From: Micropterix aruncella
Lineage: Eukaryota > Arthropoda > Insecta > Lepidoptera > Micropterigidae
Direction: 5' to 3'
DNA: 64,000 nucleotides
Assembly: GCA_944548615.1 (NCBI GenBank)
Contig: OX155960.1
Location: 12,152,365-12,216,364 of the forward strand
The notes below the pieces were generated by a model. The model made no database searches. It was not told the origin of the DNA and was given only the letters and a program-made list of their open reading frames with translations. Shown piece after piece: positions 10,464-20,922 of this stretch; position 1 is the stretch's first letter, and every line of letters starts with the position of its first letter. Both the position numbers and the translations under genes were made by a program.

Positions 10464-11252
10464 TTAAGAGGCGGATGACAGTCCGCCAGCCACGGATTTT
10501 AAAGAGGGAAGATCAGTTACCGTTCTAAAGGAGGAGGTATCGCTGAAGGATGATCCTGCAGAATTTCCCTTATTTTGGGCGATTAGTAGCCGCAAGAGGG
10601 ACGCAATCTCTTCCAGGGTCGTGGACTTAGGCTGTCTGTTAAGGCAGCTGCCATTCTCGACCCTGTCGGGGAAGTAGTCCCATCTCAGATCTGAGGTGGG
10701 GGCGGCTTGGGGACGAGGGTTGGAAGTGGGAGGAGAAGAGAGTTTTCTCTTCTTGCCTTTCCCTTTTGTCTTACCCGACCTCAAAGGATCTACGGTTATT
10801 ATTCTAGGACGATAGCTGTTATTAGGGGTTAAGTTGAAAAAAGATGGAGGCTGGGGGGGGGGTTGATTGCAGTAACCGTTGCATACGAATTTCTAGAAAT
10901 TTTGGGGAAGCGAGAGGACGCTTCATTAAAAGAGATGCTCTCTTTAGCCATAAGTTGTTTAATAGCCTTTTGTCTCATGAACTCTGGGCAGGAAGGGTCG
11001 TTTGCACCGTGGTTGCCGCGACAATTGACACAAACCAAGGTTGCGGTATTTGTACAAGTTTCGCCCGAGTGGGCTTCTCCGCACCGGAAGCATCGTGGGG
11101 AATTAGCCCTGCAGGTTTTTATAAGGTGTCCAAAACGGAGGCATTTGCGACATTGTGTGACGGGGAAGGCGTAACTTTCCACTGGAAGAGAATTGTAAAA
11201 AATCATTATTTTTTCTGGTAAATTTTGGCCCTCGAAGGTTATAACCACCGTC
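10464..11252 (-). pseudogene. Non-LTR gag-like ORF1 with zinc knuckles, frameshifted
   Basis: Begins inside the protein (TVVITFEGQNLP) and contains CRKCLRFGHLIKTC, CFRCGEAHSGETC and CVNCRGNHGANDPSCP, three CCHC-type zinc knuckles as in jockey/I/R1 nucleocapsid-like ORF1 proteins. The frame shifts at the G8 run (10854-10861, C8 on the coding strand) and continues through NLTPNNSYRPRIITVDPL, RSGKTKGKGKKRK and a Pro/Ser-rich tail to the stop at 10464. The indel in a homopolymer could be real or a sequencing error. The N-terminal half is missing. Confidence 0.7.
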
Positions 11253-11284
11253 CTGGATGGTTTCCAGACGGTGGTTATAACCTT
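11235..11284. repeat. Perfect 18-bp inverted repeat with 14-nt loop
   Basis: Arms aaggttataaccaccgtc (11235-11252) and its exact complement (11267-11284). The left arm is ORF1 coding sequence of the truncated non-LTR element; the right arm lies just beyond its 5' end. This suggests a snapback event during reverse transcription. Confidence 0.85.
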
Positions 11285-11751
11285 ATTTTATAACCAATAC
11301 TTATTTTAGTACTAGCGATTAGCGACTCCTTGTGGACACCACATTGCGTACACATCTCTAGTGTTCCCTTGTTCCCCAGACAATTTTCGTAGTGATCTGA
11401 TAAGGACGTCCAATACCGCGAATTATTTTTAGACTATGCATCTCTCTCTCTCGTAGACGTTAGAGGAAGATGCCTACCTTTTGTTTGCATTTTTCTGGCT
11501 TTGCGGTTGCGCGGTCTAAACTGCTATATTTCGACCGCTTTGCTTATTTTTGTCAATTTATTTGTCAGTTTACGTCAGTTCGCGTGGGGTGGGATTGCTA
11601 ATGTCGCGGCGGTCGGCGTTAATTGGCTTTATTTATATTTAGATTACGTTTGTTTGTTTAACTTTAGTATCTCAGCGGAGTTTTTGCGTTAGACTGTGAT
11701 AATGAATTAGTGCGGTGCAGTAACCGTGCCGAGTTTTCGACGTAATCGACG
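11285..11751 (+). promoter_or_regulatory. Probable promoter and 5'UTR of the TBC1D12/14-like gene
   Basis: The 467 bases before the TBC start codon. The last 250 become GC-rich (for example gtcgcggcggtcggcg near 11602), as is common around insect housekeeping promoters, and no upstream in-frame ATG precedes the chosen start. I see no convincing TATA box and cannot place the transcription start. Confidence 0.35.
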
Positions 11752-12359
11752 ATGAATAGCAACGAAGATGAGCCAATTTCGCGGAAGGACGATTTCGGCG
11801 AGTATAAATTGCTCAACGAATTGGTTAATACGTTCGATAATCCAAAAGACGCGAGCGAAGTGTCCAAATACAACCCCTACTTCCACCGAGCGTTGTTTCG
11901 CGGAGATGCGGATGCGGACGCGACCGGGACGGATCGGAGCGACAGCGTCCAGTACTGCCTGAACAAGGACGTCAGTCTGAACGATGCGCTGGACAAGATG
12001 AGCCTCGCGTACAACCCCATCACGAAGCAGCTGCTGTTCGTGAGCCCCAAGGGCGGCAAGCGGGCCAGCGTGTCGGAGTGCGCCTCGGACGAGGGCCACT
12101 ACTCGCTGTCGGAGCGCGGCGAGAGCGTCTCCGGCGAGTCGCCGGGGAGCTCCCTGCCGCGCAACGGCCACCAGCGCGACAAGGACGGCGGCTCCTTCTC
12201 CAGCACCGTGTCCAGCCTCTCGGACTATTCCTTGTCGGGGAGCCCCCCCAGCCGCGACGAACCCGCCGACGCCGCTGCCGCCCCCGACGCATTCACCCCA
12301 CTCCCACCGGACGACACCGCCAAGTTGAAGAAGAAGACCATCTCCAATTTCTTCTCTCG
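11752..12359 (+). CDS. TBC1D14: TBC1D12/TBC1D14-like Rab GAP, coding exon 1 (N-terminal region)
   Basis: Starts at ATG 11752 with MNSNEDEPISRKDDFGEYKL and runs 202 full codons to the donor gtatgt at 12360, splitting an Arg codon (phase 2). The segment is acidic and Ser/Gly-rich (about residues 95-170), has a run of Ala/Pro (about 175-187), and ends KLKKKTISNFFS. The last motif continues into exon 2 as RGVFNWK, matching the FF-S/T-R-x-x-F-x-W segment before the TBC domain in vertebrate TBC1D12/14. The N-terminal part is low-complexity and likely disordered. Vertebrate TBC1D14 binds RAB11 and TRAPPIII and affects recycling endosomes and autophagy; that role is inferred. GC-rich codon use contrasts sharply with the AT-rich intron. 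Whether it is TBC1D12 or TBC1D14 cannot be decided; insects may have one ancestral gene. Confidence 0.85.
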
Positions 12360-13840
12360 GTATGTAAACATCACATTTTCACGCAAAGTAAGCCGGTAAA
12401 ACGGGGGGAAGATTCAGATGATTCTTGCTTGATGATTTAAAAAAAAGCCAAATGACAATACACTCAGTGTCGTAGCTACTCAGGTGCGAGGTGGTGCAGT
12501 GCACCAAGGTCCACAGTGCTAGAGGCCCACGAGGCTTTTGGTTGTTGGCGTAACTAAAATAATGTCAATATTTTACGATATCTTTATTATTCAAATAAAT
12601 CTCAATTTCCTCAAAAACGGCACCTAGACGCTTCTAATAAAAGTCAACAGTACAACTTAAGAAAAGTCACAGACAAAAAAAGGCATTTTAAAGCAAAAAC
12701 AACAACAAAAAAAGGGAAGAAATTAAACAATAGTTACCCAAAGTGGACAAATTTTTGTCTTAATAGAAATCTCCAGAACTTGTTACTACTGCTCCTACTA
12801 CGTCTCAATTCCAGTGTGAGTACAGTCATTGATAGCTGCAAATATCACGACATGATGAAAATTGTTTAATTATAGTATGCTTTGATTTTTATTCCATTGT
12901 AATCACTATTAGAAATCAAACATTTTTATTGCAATTCAATTTGTTTTGTTTCGATTTGAGAAGATGGGTAACAGGCCTAATTTTCTCTCTGCACTAAAGC
13001 CTTCGAGAAACTAGCTACACTACTAAATACATGCCAAGCATTATACATCTGGACGCTTGAATTTGCATGAAAATAGATGACTTTGAAATATACTTACCAT
13101 ACGCAACACTGTCAGACGCGTCCCGCGCAACGTCCACCTCCGATCTCCAGATCGGCGCGGGAAGGTGAAGGGGATGTGTAAAACCAGTGTGTTCCTAGAA
13201 CTTACATTCGCAACTCGTCAGACGCAGAATGTCGGTGCATGCACGGAGAAAAGACATGCCGAAGTACATAAAGAATCATTCTTCATCATATTCCAATTTT
13301 TGCATTATGGTATTCTCCAAGCTGTTCTTTTTGTCTATTTATCTCATGAATGCATCTTATTTTCTTAACTTGTGCGGATATATTAATAAAAAATAAAAAA
13401 CTGAGTAAACAGTTCTCAAACTCACTTTCAGAATCAGAAACATTTTGTACAGCAGTTGTACACGATACTAGTGCGCCTTCTGAGAAGTGGCAACAGCTCC
13501 TCCTCCCATATATACGTTGCATATGTGGAACGAGCGTCGTATATGTTGCATCATATATATAGCGTACGTGGGCTCAGTAGGTTTTTACCCTTAAATTCAT
13601 TCCATTGAGTATTAATCTAATTTGAACATATGTACCAAAATGTATTAACTTGTATTTCTTACAAGTTAAGAGGTAAAATAGTGGGACTCGATCAATGTGC
13701 TTAGTGCCCGGGTAGATTGATACACTCCACGGGGTACAGTGATACTGTGCTCCAGAAAGAAAAAAAGCAGTAATTCGATTTTCGTTACTTTTATTTGTAC
13801 TCAATACATAAGGAATCGATAAAAAAATACAAACATACAT
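12360..13840. other. TBC intron 1, first part
   Basis: Intron DNA starting with gtatgtaaac. At 12466-12535 lies a family C repeat (tcgtagctactcaggtgcg, then gtgcaccaaggtccacag), which recurs at 14303-14362. Nothing else is recognised. Confidence 0.6.
12466..12535 (+). repeat. Family C repeat, copy 1
   Basis: About 70 bp closely similar to 14303-14362 in the same orientation; the shared core is aggtgcagtgcaccaaggyccacag (with ggtggtgcag here). Two copies within 2 kb of one intron. Type unknown. Confidence 0.6.
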
Positions 13841-14164
13841 AGTGGACCCGATTGCGTTTCTTCGTGAACTAAAATATGAACTTAATTAAACCGAACGAGA
13901 CAGAGCAATACGTTGGAACAAAATATGAAATGAACTATCATCGCTTTTCCCACATTAAAACTACTCGTCGAACTCATATACCCCCAATAAGTTTGAACAC
14001 ACATTGTTCGGTGTTAGGTTCTGTTCGGCTCGTATCTGGGTGGTTAGTTTTAATTCGGAAAAGTGGCATCATTCGTTTCACATTCCGCTCTGACGTACTG
14101 CTCTGTCTCGTTCATATGAACTAAGTTCCGATTTTAGTTCAAGAGAAATGCAATCGAGCCCAGT
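13841..14164. mobile_element. MITE with about 95-bp terminal inverted repeats
   Basis: The left end agtggacccgattgcgtttc pairs with the complement of the right end (actgggctcgattgcatttc). The inverted similarity continues through gaactaaaat and the gagacagagca block for about 95 bases on each side. Length is 324 bp with no coding capacity, so this is a non-autonomous element. Confidence 0.75.
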
Positions 14165-14302
14165 ATCATTTTTTTTATAACAAAAATTATAGGAAGTTGA
14201 AAACTTTACATTTTGAGAAAATTCCATTTTATAGTATGGCTCTTGATCTCAGCTTTGAAATTAATCAGTGTGTGTTTCCCGTTTCGATAATATTTGCATG
14301 GA

Positions 14303-14362
14303 CACAGTGGTGTAGCTACTAAGGTTCGAGGAGGTGCAGTGCACCAAGGCCCACAGAGCTAG
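14303..14362 (+). repeat. Family C repeat, copy 2
   Basis: Second copy of the sequence at 12466-12535: tgtagctactaaggttcgag followed by gtgcaccaaggcccacag. Confidence 0.6.
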
Positions 14363-15373
14363 GTTTTTTTATGTCCCCCTGTTCATTCTCGCCATCGAAG
14401 GCAAGATCATTACCTTGCTGATCTGCTCGGTTAGCTTTGCACTCTTTTGGAGTAGTGTAACTAACAAATGTCAATGATACTTTTTGAACTTTTACCCAAC
14501 TCTAAAAGTGTCATTCAAAAATCAATGTATTTATTTATTTAAAGAAATGCGCATTTTTTAAACTACAGTACATTACATAATATCATTAGAGGCTCCGTTG
14601 TAAATAGTAGTAAAAAAGAGAGTACCGCAGCCCAGTCCTTCTTTAGATCAAAGCCTCCTAATTAGGCCTAGGCCCGTACTAAGGCAAGCGTACCAAGAAA
14701 ATAGTGGCTTGTGCATACTTCAAACTACATTTGTTAAAAGAGATTTTTTCATTTTTTATATAGTATCTAATAATATTAGGAATTATTTTAAGGCAATAAA
14801 CAATGTATGTACAAATTCATCATTACTCTAAAAACTAGGTCATTGATATGTCAAAGTGTCTGTCAGTCTGCAAATAATATTTGTAAAATACCTATCATAA
14901 AACACAATAAAATTAATTTCAATAACACGAAAAAGGTAAATAATAAATTGCTTCATTAGACCTGAATATTTGAGTTTTTAAATGGAGGTTAGCTAAAGTT
15001 AGATTTGTATCCTAACCCCCTTCATTGGGATGTTCACTGCCATTTTCTCCTATTAGTGGGCATTTCTGAAAGGTATGAAATGAGCAACACACCGCGCGAG
15101 CAAGCATTGGGTAGAAACTATCAATGTTGGAGGTGATTGCCACACTTCCAGCCCTAATGCTGTTAAAAAATGAAAAAAAAAACTATACCTAACCCCCTCA
15201 ATATTGCATCTAATGTCAATGATTTTTCAAAAAGTTCTAGATATTGCCCAGACACTCATCTGGGCAGTGTTGCCACATTACTAAATACAATTCTTTAAAC
15301 CCATCTGACTTTTTATGATTATGTTGAGAATAAAACAAGACTAAAAATCACAATTACATAACATTAAACACTG
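14363..15373. other. TBC intron 1, no feature recognised
   Basis: AT-rich intron DNA with no supported exon or repeat structure. It forms the downstream flank of the nested dehydrogenase gene. Confidence 0.5.
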
Positions 15374-15379
15374 TTTATT
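15374..15379 (-). promoter_or_regulatory. Candidate polyadenylation signal of the DHRSX-like gene
   Basis: AATAAA on the minus strand, 134 bases beyond the stop codon at 15515-15513. It is the nearest canonical signal in a plausible position. Confidence 0.5.
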
Positions 15380-15512
15380 ATGAAGCAACATTACTTATAA
15401 ATCATTATTTATAACAAAAATATATAAATTAGGTATAACAATAATTGTGCCCGTTTCATTATCGACTAGTTGATCGTTACAGAAAATGTGAATTTATGAA
15501 ATTAGTAAGATA

Positions 15513-16348
15513 TTAGGATTTATTGCCCCCGTATTGGTCTGCAGTCAAGCCGACCATCTCGCACGATAGTTTAAACAATTTCTCCTGATGGCTTCTATTT
15601 TTGGAAAATGAATTGGAAATTCCTTCGCCGCAGTTACTGATGTAGAGCCCTCCCTTGGATTCCACTTCGGGCGACAGTCCCGCATAGAGAATGGACACGG
15701 CCCCTTTTTCTGGAGTCTTGAAAAATATATCCATTAGCACGGAGAAATATTTTCGGAAGTTCGTGTCGTCGAATAGATCCGTATTGACGATGCCCGGATG
15801 AACGGAGAAAACTAAGATGCGATCGTCATTCTCTGCGAGGCGTTCGTTTAGATATCTCGAGTACATAAGCTGAGCCAGCTTTGATTGAGCGTACGCGATC
15901 GTCGGGGTGTAGCGCTCTTTTAAGTTCATGTCGTCGAAGTATACTTTTCCGGGGAAATGCGCGCAGGAGGAGACGTTGACGATTCGCGCGACGCTGTCCG
16001 ACTGCGCCGCCCCTCGCCTCAGGCTGGGGATGAGGAGATGCGCCAGGTAGAAATGGCCGAGATAATTGGTAGCCAGTTGACTCTCGAAGTTGTCCTCTGT
16101 CACTTTGTAATCTCCAAACATAATGCCCGCATTATTCACGAGTAATTGAATAGACGGATATTCAGAGATTACTTTCTCTGCAAATGTTTTCACGGAACGC
16201 AGAGAGGAAACGTCCAGTTGGAGGATGACGACGTTTTGTCCTTTTGCCAGTTGTTGCACCATTTTTTTCCCCGATTCAACGTTGCGGACTCCAATTATGA
16301 CTGTCATTTCGCATTCCAGCAGCTTTTTCACTACTTCCTTGCCGATTC
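15513..16348 (-). CDS. DHRSX: DHRSX-like short-chain dehydrogenase, exon 2 (catalytic part)
   Basis: Follows an acceptor (ttctgcag) and begins with two bases that complete a Gly codon, then IGKEVVKK, joining exon 1 to give the cofactor motif TGGARGIG (residues 72-79). It shows the classical SDR features: VNNAGIM (NNAG at 148-151), the catalytic Ser in VNVSSCAHF (about 203-204), the YxxxK pair in IAYAQSKLA (Tyr229, Lys233), and VHPGIVNTDL after it. The end, FKLSCEMVGL, resembles the C terminus of DHRSX. Whole protein 354 residues, against about 330 in vertebrate DHRSX. DHRSX acts in the polyprenol-to-dolichol pathway and is linked to autophagy; retinol-dehydrogenase-like SDRs (RDH11-14) are the main alternative. 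The gene is intact and lies wholly inside TBC intron 1 on the opposite strand. Confidence 0.88.
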
Positions 16349-16564
16349 CTGCAGAATTAAAATACAACAGATTTTTAAGGAGATTCTATGAAAACCAGCG
16401 GGATATAAGTCGTGTACTATGAAGGTGGAACCTAGGGCGATGTCGGAAAAAGGGCAGGGCTTCTGATTTGGCCGAGCCCTAAATTAGCAGAATAAAATTG
16501 GAAAAGTCCTACAACACTCAAAAAATTATGTATTTCATTGATGTGATATGCAAATCCAAGAAAA

Positions 16565-16710
16565 TGAGATAGAAAACGAATTTACCGCGTGAAATTTGTG
16601 GGACCCGACGTTTCGGTGACGTTGCAGCCGCCGTTGTCTAGGGTAGACTGAATTCATTTTCTATCCTATTTATAATGTCAAACAACCGCGATAGTCTTCG
16701 ATTTTATATT
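16565..16710 (+). repeat. Family D repeat inside the DHRSX-like intron
   Basis: Carries tttaccgcgtgaaatttgtg, gacccgacgtttcggtgacg and a right arm ending with aaccgcgatagtcttcgatt. Related sequence is found at 43624-43830, 51084-51330 and 62010-62095. The two edges (agatagaaaacgaattta and attcattttctatcc) are partly complementary, as in a short TIR element. It lies in the 774-nt intron (16349-17122). Confidence 0.65.
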
Positions 16711-17122
16711 CCAAGAAAATGTATGAAAATCGACTTTCGAAAATCTAATAAATATCATAATTAGAAAAGACTACAATATTCACATTCGGTGAGTGCTTGT
16801 GATTGGTGGCAACGCTCGTAAAAGTCACAGTAAACCAGTTAATTTCGTATGGGCAATGTGAAATATACTATCTTAAAACTAAATAATATATAGTGTGATG
16901 CTAAAATGAATGATGATATGCAATATTGCTCGTAATGTGGTGCTCGCTAAAGGATAAGGTTTCGTTGACAAATTTTGCGGAAGTCTCTTTGTCATCATCG
17001 TTTTGAAGCGTTTTGGGACCTTTTCGTTTTTTTCCCCCTTTCAAAAAATCATTCCCCGACGACGTATCCCAGGGTTGTGAGAGCGTTAAAAAGAGTTTAA
17101 TAGAGTGATAATGCAAAAAAAC

Positions 17123-17351
17123 CTCTGGCGCCTCCGGTGACGACGGCGATGCGGTCTTTCCAGTTGGGAAGTTCCTTGAGTTTGTTCCTCCGTTTAAGCA
17201 GCAGGTCGTCCAGGAGTCCGCCGGCGCCCGCCAGCTGGAAGTGGGCTTCGAAGGCGAGCTCTTCCAGCAGCCGCCACGGCGACTTCTTGGGCCGGTACAT
17301 GGCGAAGAAGACGATCGCGAACGCCAATATCGAACAATAGTAGAAGAACAT
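17123..17351 (-). CDS. DHRSX: DHRSX-like short-chain dehydrogenase, exon 1 (membrane anchor)
   Basis: ATG at 17351-17349. The exon gives 76 codons plus one base and ends at a GT donor (17122-17121). The N terminus MFFYYCSILAFAIVFFAMY is one hydrophobic segment that should anchor the enzyme in a membrane. It is followed by basic residues and a helix-rich linker to LPNWKDRIAVVTGGAR, the start of the NAD(P)-binding Rossmann fold. This start is chosen because the hydrophobic anchor follows directly and the sequence joins exon 2 in phase 1. The donor (gtttttttgc) is weak but gives an exact family motif. Upstream DNA (17350-17530) is GC-rich and probably promoter and 5'UTR. Confidence 0.85.
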
Positions 17352-18110
17352 ACTGTCCGTCCGTCTGGCGCGAGCCTCGCCGTTTGCGCTCTAGCGACGC
17401 CCGACGACTTTCCCCCCTCGCTCGCTGGCTTTCTCTCCGCTCGCTTAACCGGCGTACTGGCACCGCCTCGCACCGCGCACTGCCCGCCGAAATTAGCCCA
17501 TCTCTCGACACGCGGCGCGACGCGCATTCAAGGTCGCCCAAAATGTAAACAAACTGTTTGCTTTTCATATAATTTATGCCAAATATCGCGCTTACTCGCA
17601 AAAGACGACAAATCAATCGAGGTGGGATCGAGTGCGATGACGTTTATTTGACACTGACAGTTTCATAATACCGGAAGGGCAGTTGTCATGCGCATGAGCG
17701 ATTCGCGACCAACCAATGGGGAGTCGGCTGTATGGTTATTGGCGGGAACGTTAGGGCGGGACCGAAAGGCGGCAAATTCAAAGTTTCGATCGAGCATAAA
17801 ATTATTCTCCTGCCAAACGAAAATAAAATGGAAATATTAGGTATTGTTGTCGTGCCTATTAAAAAAAAACACTTAAATTTTATCATTTTAATGCTAAATC
17901 TGATAAAAATAGCGTGTTTTAAAAAAATATATTTTTTGGTTCTTTTTATGATGTTTTAAAAAACTAACCTAACCAACCGAAACGTAGGTGTTTGACACAG
18001 CCTTCGCGCGCAGAAAACTGCGCCGTAACTTTTTGGTCGATTTTGTGAATACTAACGATATCGTTTTTCACGAATTCCCTCTTTTTACCTAGTAATAAAT
18101 TTTTTAATCG
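17352..18110. other. Upstream flank of the DHRSX-like gene
   Basis: GC-rich to about 17530, likely the promoter of the minus-strand gene, then AT-rich. The GC-rich patch near 17690-17780 contains ttggcgggaa (E2F-like), which I do not call as a site. No further exon is recognised. Confidence 0.45.
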
Positions 18111-18692
18111 TGTATATTATATATTTATGTAATGTATATGGGGGCCTGTCTAATCAGTAACGCGCAATCTGTCAAACGACGCAAAGTGCCTATAGGCACT
18201 GTTGGCGTCCGACTGGTTAAATGCCTATATCTCTCTTATTTATTGAGTCCGACAAAAGATTATTGCAGTTTCGGAGTCAGCGTGGTAAATATAGTCGGGT
18301 GACGTTAAAAAATCAACAATGTAGAACTGGTAGCAATACCTAATAAATACCAATAAAGCGAAACGATCGGAGAATTTTAAACAGAAGTAAGTTTCTTTCC
18401 AGAAAGGAATAAATACAGTGGGTGGTCATCACATTAAGACCGCCACGCGATTTCAGTACTAATTGCCATATTCCACTATTCCTAAACGTTAGAACTGTAA
18501 TGCTTTCTGCTGTCTACTTTATTGATTTTAATAAATAAATATAAATAGATAATTTTCTCTAATTTAACCCGTCGATGCCGACATTGCCTAGGCATTTTGC
18601 GTCGTTTGACAGATCCGCGCTTAACCGTTTTTAACCGGCCCCCATATATCTTATATAAATATATAATATACATGACTAACAAGATTAATTAT
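18110..18692. repeat. Family B inverted pair
   Basis: Two family B copies face each other: 18134-18225 (inverted) and 18564-18692 (direct). Shared blocks are gtgcctataggca or its variants, the gtcgtttgacag block and aaccggccccc. Together with flanking tatata-rich tips this could be one long TIR element of about 580 bp. Confidence 0.5.
18416..18444 (+). repeat. Solo end of the Tc1-like element seen at 41861
   Basis: The sequence gtgggtggtcatcacattaa followed by gaccgcc matches the terminal repeat of the Tc1-like element at 41861-43556 with few differences. It sits inside the family B pair and marks a decayed insertion. Confidence 0.6.
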
Positions 18693-18767
18693 ATAGAATG
18701 GCAATTTGATAGCTATGAATACGTTATTACACTCACAGCGCGAAGTGGCGTATATATTAAAAAATCG

Positions 18768-19330
18768 GTTGTGTCACCCCAAGACTTTCCTGACTAGTAT
18801 CCGGGGAGGTGCGAAAAAACAGCGACATTTTTTACTCTAGTACCCCAAATTTGTATGGCAGGTACCCCAAACGTTGGTCGTAAGTACCCCAAAAACTAAT
18901 AGGTTCTTCCGATGGTTAACAGAAGCTTCTATGCCAAATTTTAACTTAGACAGATTAAGCGTCTGGGCGCTATCGCGGAAACAATTTTTTCGCCGGGAAC
19001 CCCAAATTTGTATGGGAGGTACCACAACCGTAGGGCGTAGGGACTCCAAAAACTAATGGGTTCCTCCGACGGTTAACAGAAGCTTATATACCAAATTTCA
19101 GCTCAATCCGATTAAGCGTCTGGGCGCTATCGTGGAAGAATACATACATACAGACAGACATACAGACATACATACAGACAGAGATCGGTCTGGAAATAGT
19201 CTCAATCGTCTCAGGGAGTCTCAAAATATATATTCCCATCTTCATCTCAAAATTTTTTTTTAGCGCGATCACAATACTTTCCTTTCCGATAGGTCGTCAG
19301 GAAAGTAAAAATAGACCATTGTCCAAATGC
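18768..19330 (+). repeat. Family E repeat with internal duplication
   Basis: An internal direct duplication (about 18840-18990 and 19000-19130): both halves read accccaaatttgtatgg, ggttaacagaagctt and ttaagcgtctgggcgctatc. A CAGACA-rich segment and the block gtctcaatcgtctcaggg follow. The 19170-19320 part is repeated, inverted, at 36150-36290. Unclassified. Confidence 0.6.
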
Positions 19331-19886
19331 AGTTAATTCGTAATTCGATTATCAAAAAATCATTTCTTTTGTTTTTTTTTTGCCTTTTTGATGGCATTAC
19401 TTGACAACAACTAAGAAATATTATTAATTTTATTTGAAATGTATTAAACATTCTTAGTTTCCGAGACATTAAGGTTTATGTTGGTGACCCCGATTCATCG
19501 CTCCCGAGTGTAGTTCACTGGATGTGCCGGTGAATAATAATGTATTTGTGGTAATAAAGGCGGCCGCGTGCTGGGCTGGCCTTTGTCACATTTGTTGAAT
19601 AAAAAACCTGTTTAAAACGATCAGTCGACAGCTCATGTTGACTAAAAATAAACATTTTTCTCGTAGGTGAACTACCCAGTAATGAATAAATAGCTTTTCT
19701 TGGTGTATTTTTTCAGCTTAACTTCACTTACAAGGCTTCTTCCTTCGCGTCAAGCCACTCGTAGCAAAGCCCTTAGTTAGTTCAATAACGAGATGTCACA
19801 CACACAAGTCGCTCAGCCAGTGAACGAAGGATATTTACGTTGCGTTTCCTGGGGGAATTTTCACGAACCATTTCCTGGGGTGGTAG
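19331..19886. other. TBC intron 1, possible LTR debris
   Basis: Contains ggtgaccccgattcatcg near 19480, then cacatttgttgaataaaaaa near 19589. Such words are seen around LTR and primer-binding regions, but no paired LTR or coding sequence is present, so I do not call an element. Confidence 0.25.
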
Positions 19887-20922
19887 CCCAACAAGCACAA
19901 AAGCCATATGAGATGTGCCGAATACAGCTTTAAGCTGATTAATGTAAAGGCGTTCAGATTAACTCTCAGCTATGTAAAGGTGTCATTTAAAGCAATTTGG
20001 CTTGTATTACCTTTTAGTCATATATTTTTTTTCATATGAAACCTTTTAGTCGAATAAGGGTGGTATAATCGCTATAAAGCATACTAATTTATAACCATTT
20101 TATAACTAACAGCTGTATAGTAGTCAAATAAATAACCTTTGTAGAACAAACAAAACAAAAAGCTACTACATTACCCTTACTCCACCAAAGGCTGTATAAT
20201 GGTTACAAGACCCACCCTTATACAGCGTATAGTCATATTGTTGTCACTAGGACCTCACTTACGCAGCTTATAGTTTTATAAAGGTTATATTAAAGTTGCA
20301 GATGCCAGATAAGCAAAGCAGCCATTTTTTCTTGAATCTTTGTAACCTATAATTTTTGTATTACATCTTTAAAGGCATTTTAAGTCATAAAATAAACGTA
20401 TTATAGGTAAATCCTATTCCAAAGTGTGCGAATAATACCCAGCAAGTGTTCTTTTTTACTGCGAAAAATAAAATTCATTTACAAAAAAACTTTATACCAT
20501 AATTATGAATTAAAATTGAGTTAAAATATTAATATTTTGAAGGTGCGTTAAAACTTTGTTAGATATGTTACTTAATATTGTCGATGAAATGATGTCCGCA
20601 AGAGAATTTGGTGTATTAAACTACAATACAATCATTTTAAAGTCAATAAAATGCAATATATTAGTAGCCATTAGGAATTATATGTTTGCGACGGCAAATA
20701 ATCATGCAGCTTCCTTTCGTTACCACTTTATATTATTTTAAGGAATTATCCGACTAGAAGTTGTAATAAAGTATCAATTAGACACTTTTATAGCCGCTGG
20801 CTATATAAGGGTGGCTTATACCACCAAAGTTAGCCGTTGTGACTGATCGCTATTCAGCGAAAAGCCGTATAAAATGCGCCTAATCCGGTCATATAAACGT
20901 TTATATGACTGCTATATGACCA

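Larger units (their letters stand above)
9640..11252 (-). mobile_element. Truncated non-LTR retrotransposon (I/R1/jockey type)
   Basis: Minus-strand remains in the expected order: a gag-like ORF1 (11252-10464), then a C/T-rich tract, then the very end of ORF2 (about 10330-9979), then a GC-rich 3' stretch to about 9640. The endonuclease and reverse transcriptase parts are missing, so this is either one copy with a large internal deletion or two adjacent fragments. The 5' end stops at a snapback hairpin (11235-11284). Confidence 0.65.

Noticed and set aside
12020..12440. Arg-rich open frames antisense to or shifted from TBC exon 1
   Set aside because: Shadows caused by high GC in the third codon position; the real frame has the conserved motifs and splice sites.
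17738..17747. E2F-like site ttggcgggaa upstream of the DHRSX-like gene
   Set aside because: One short motif about 390 bp from the start codon; not enough to claim regulation.
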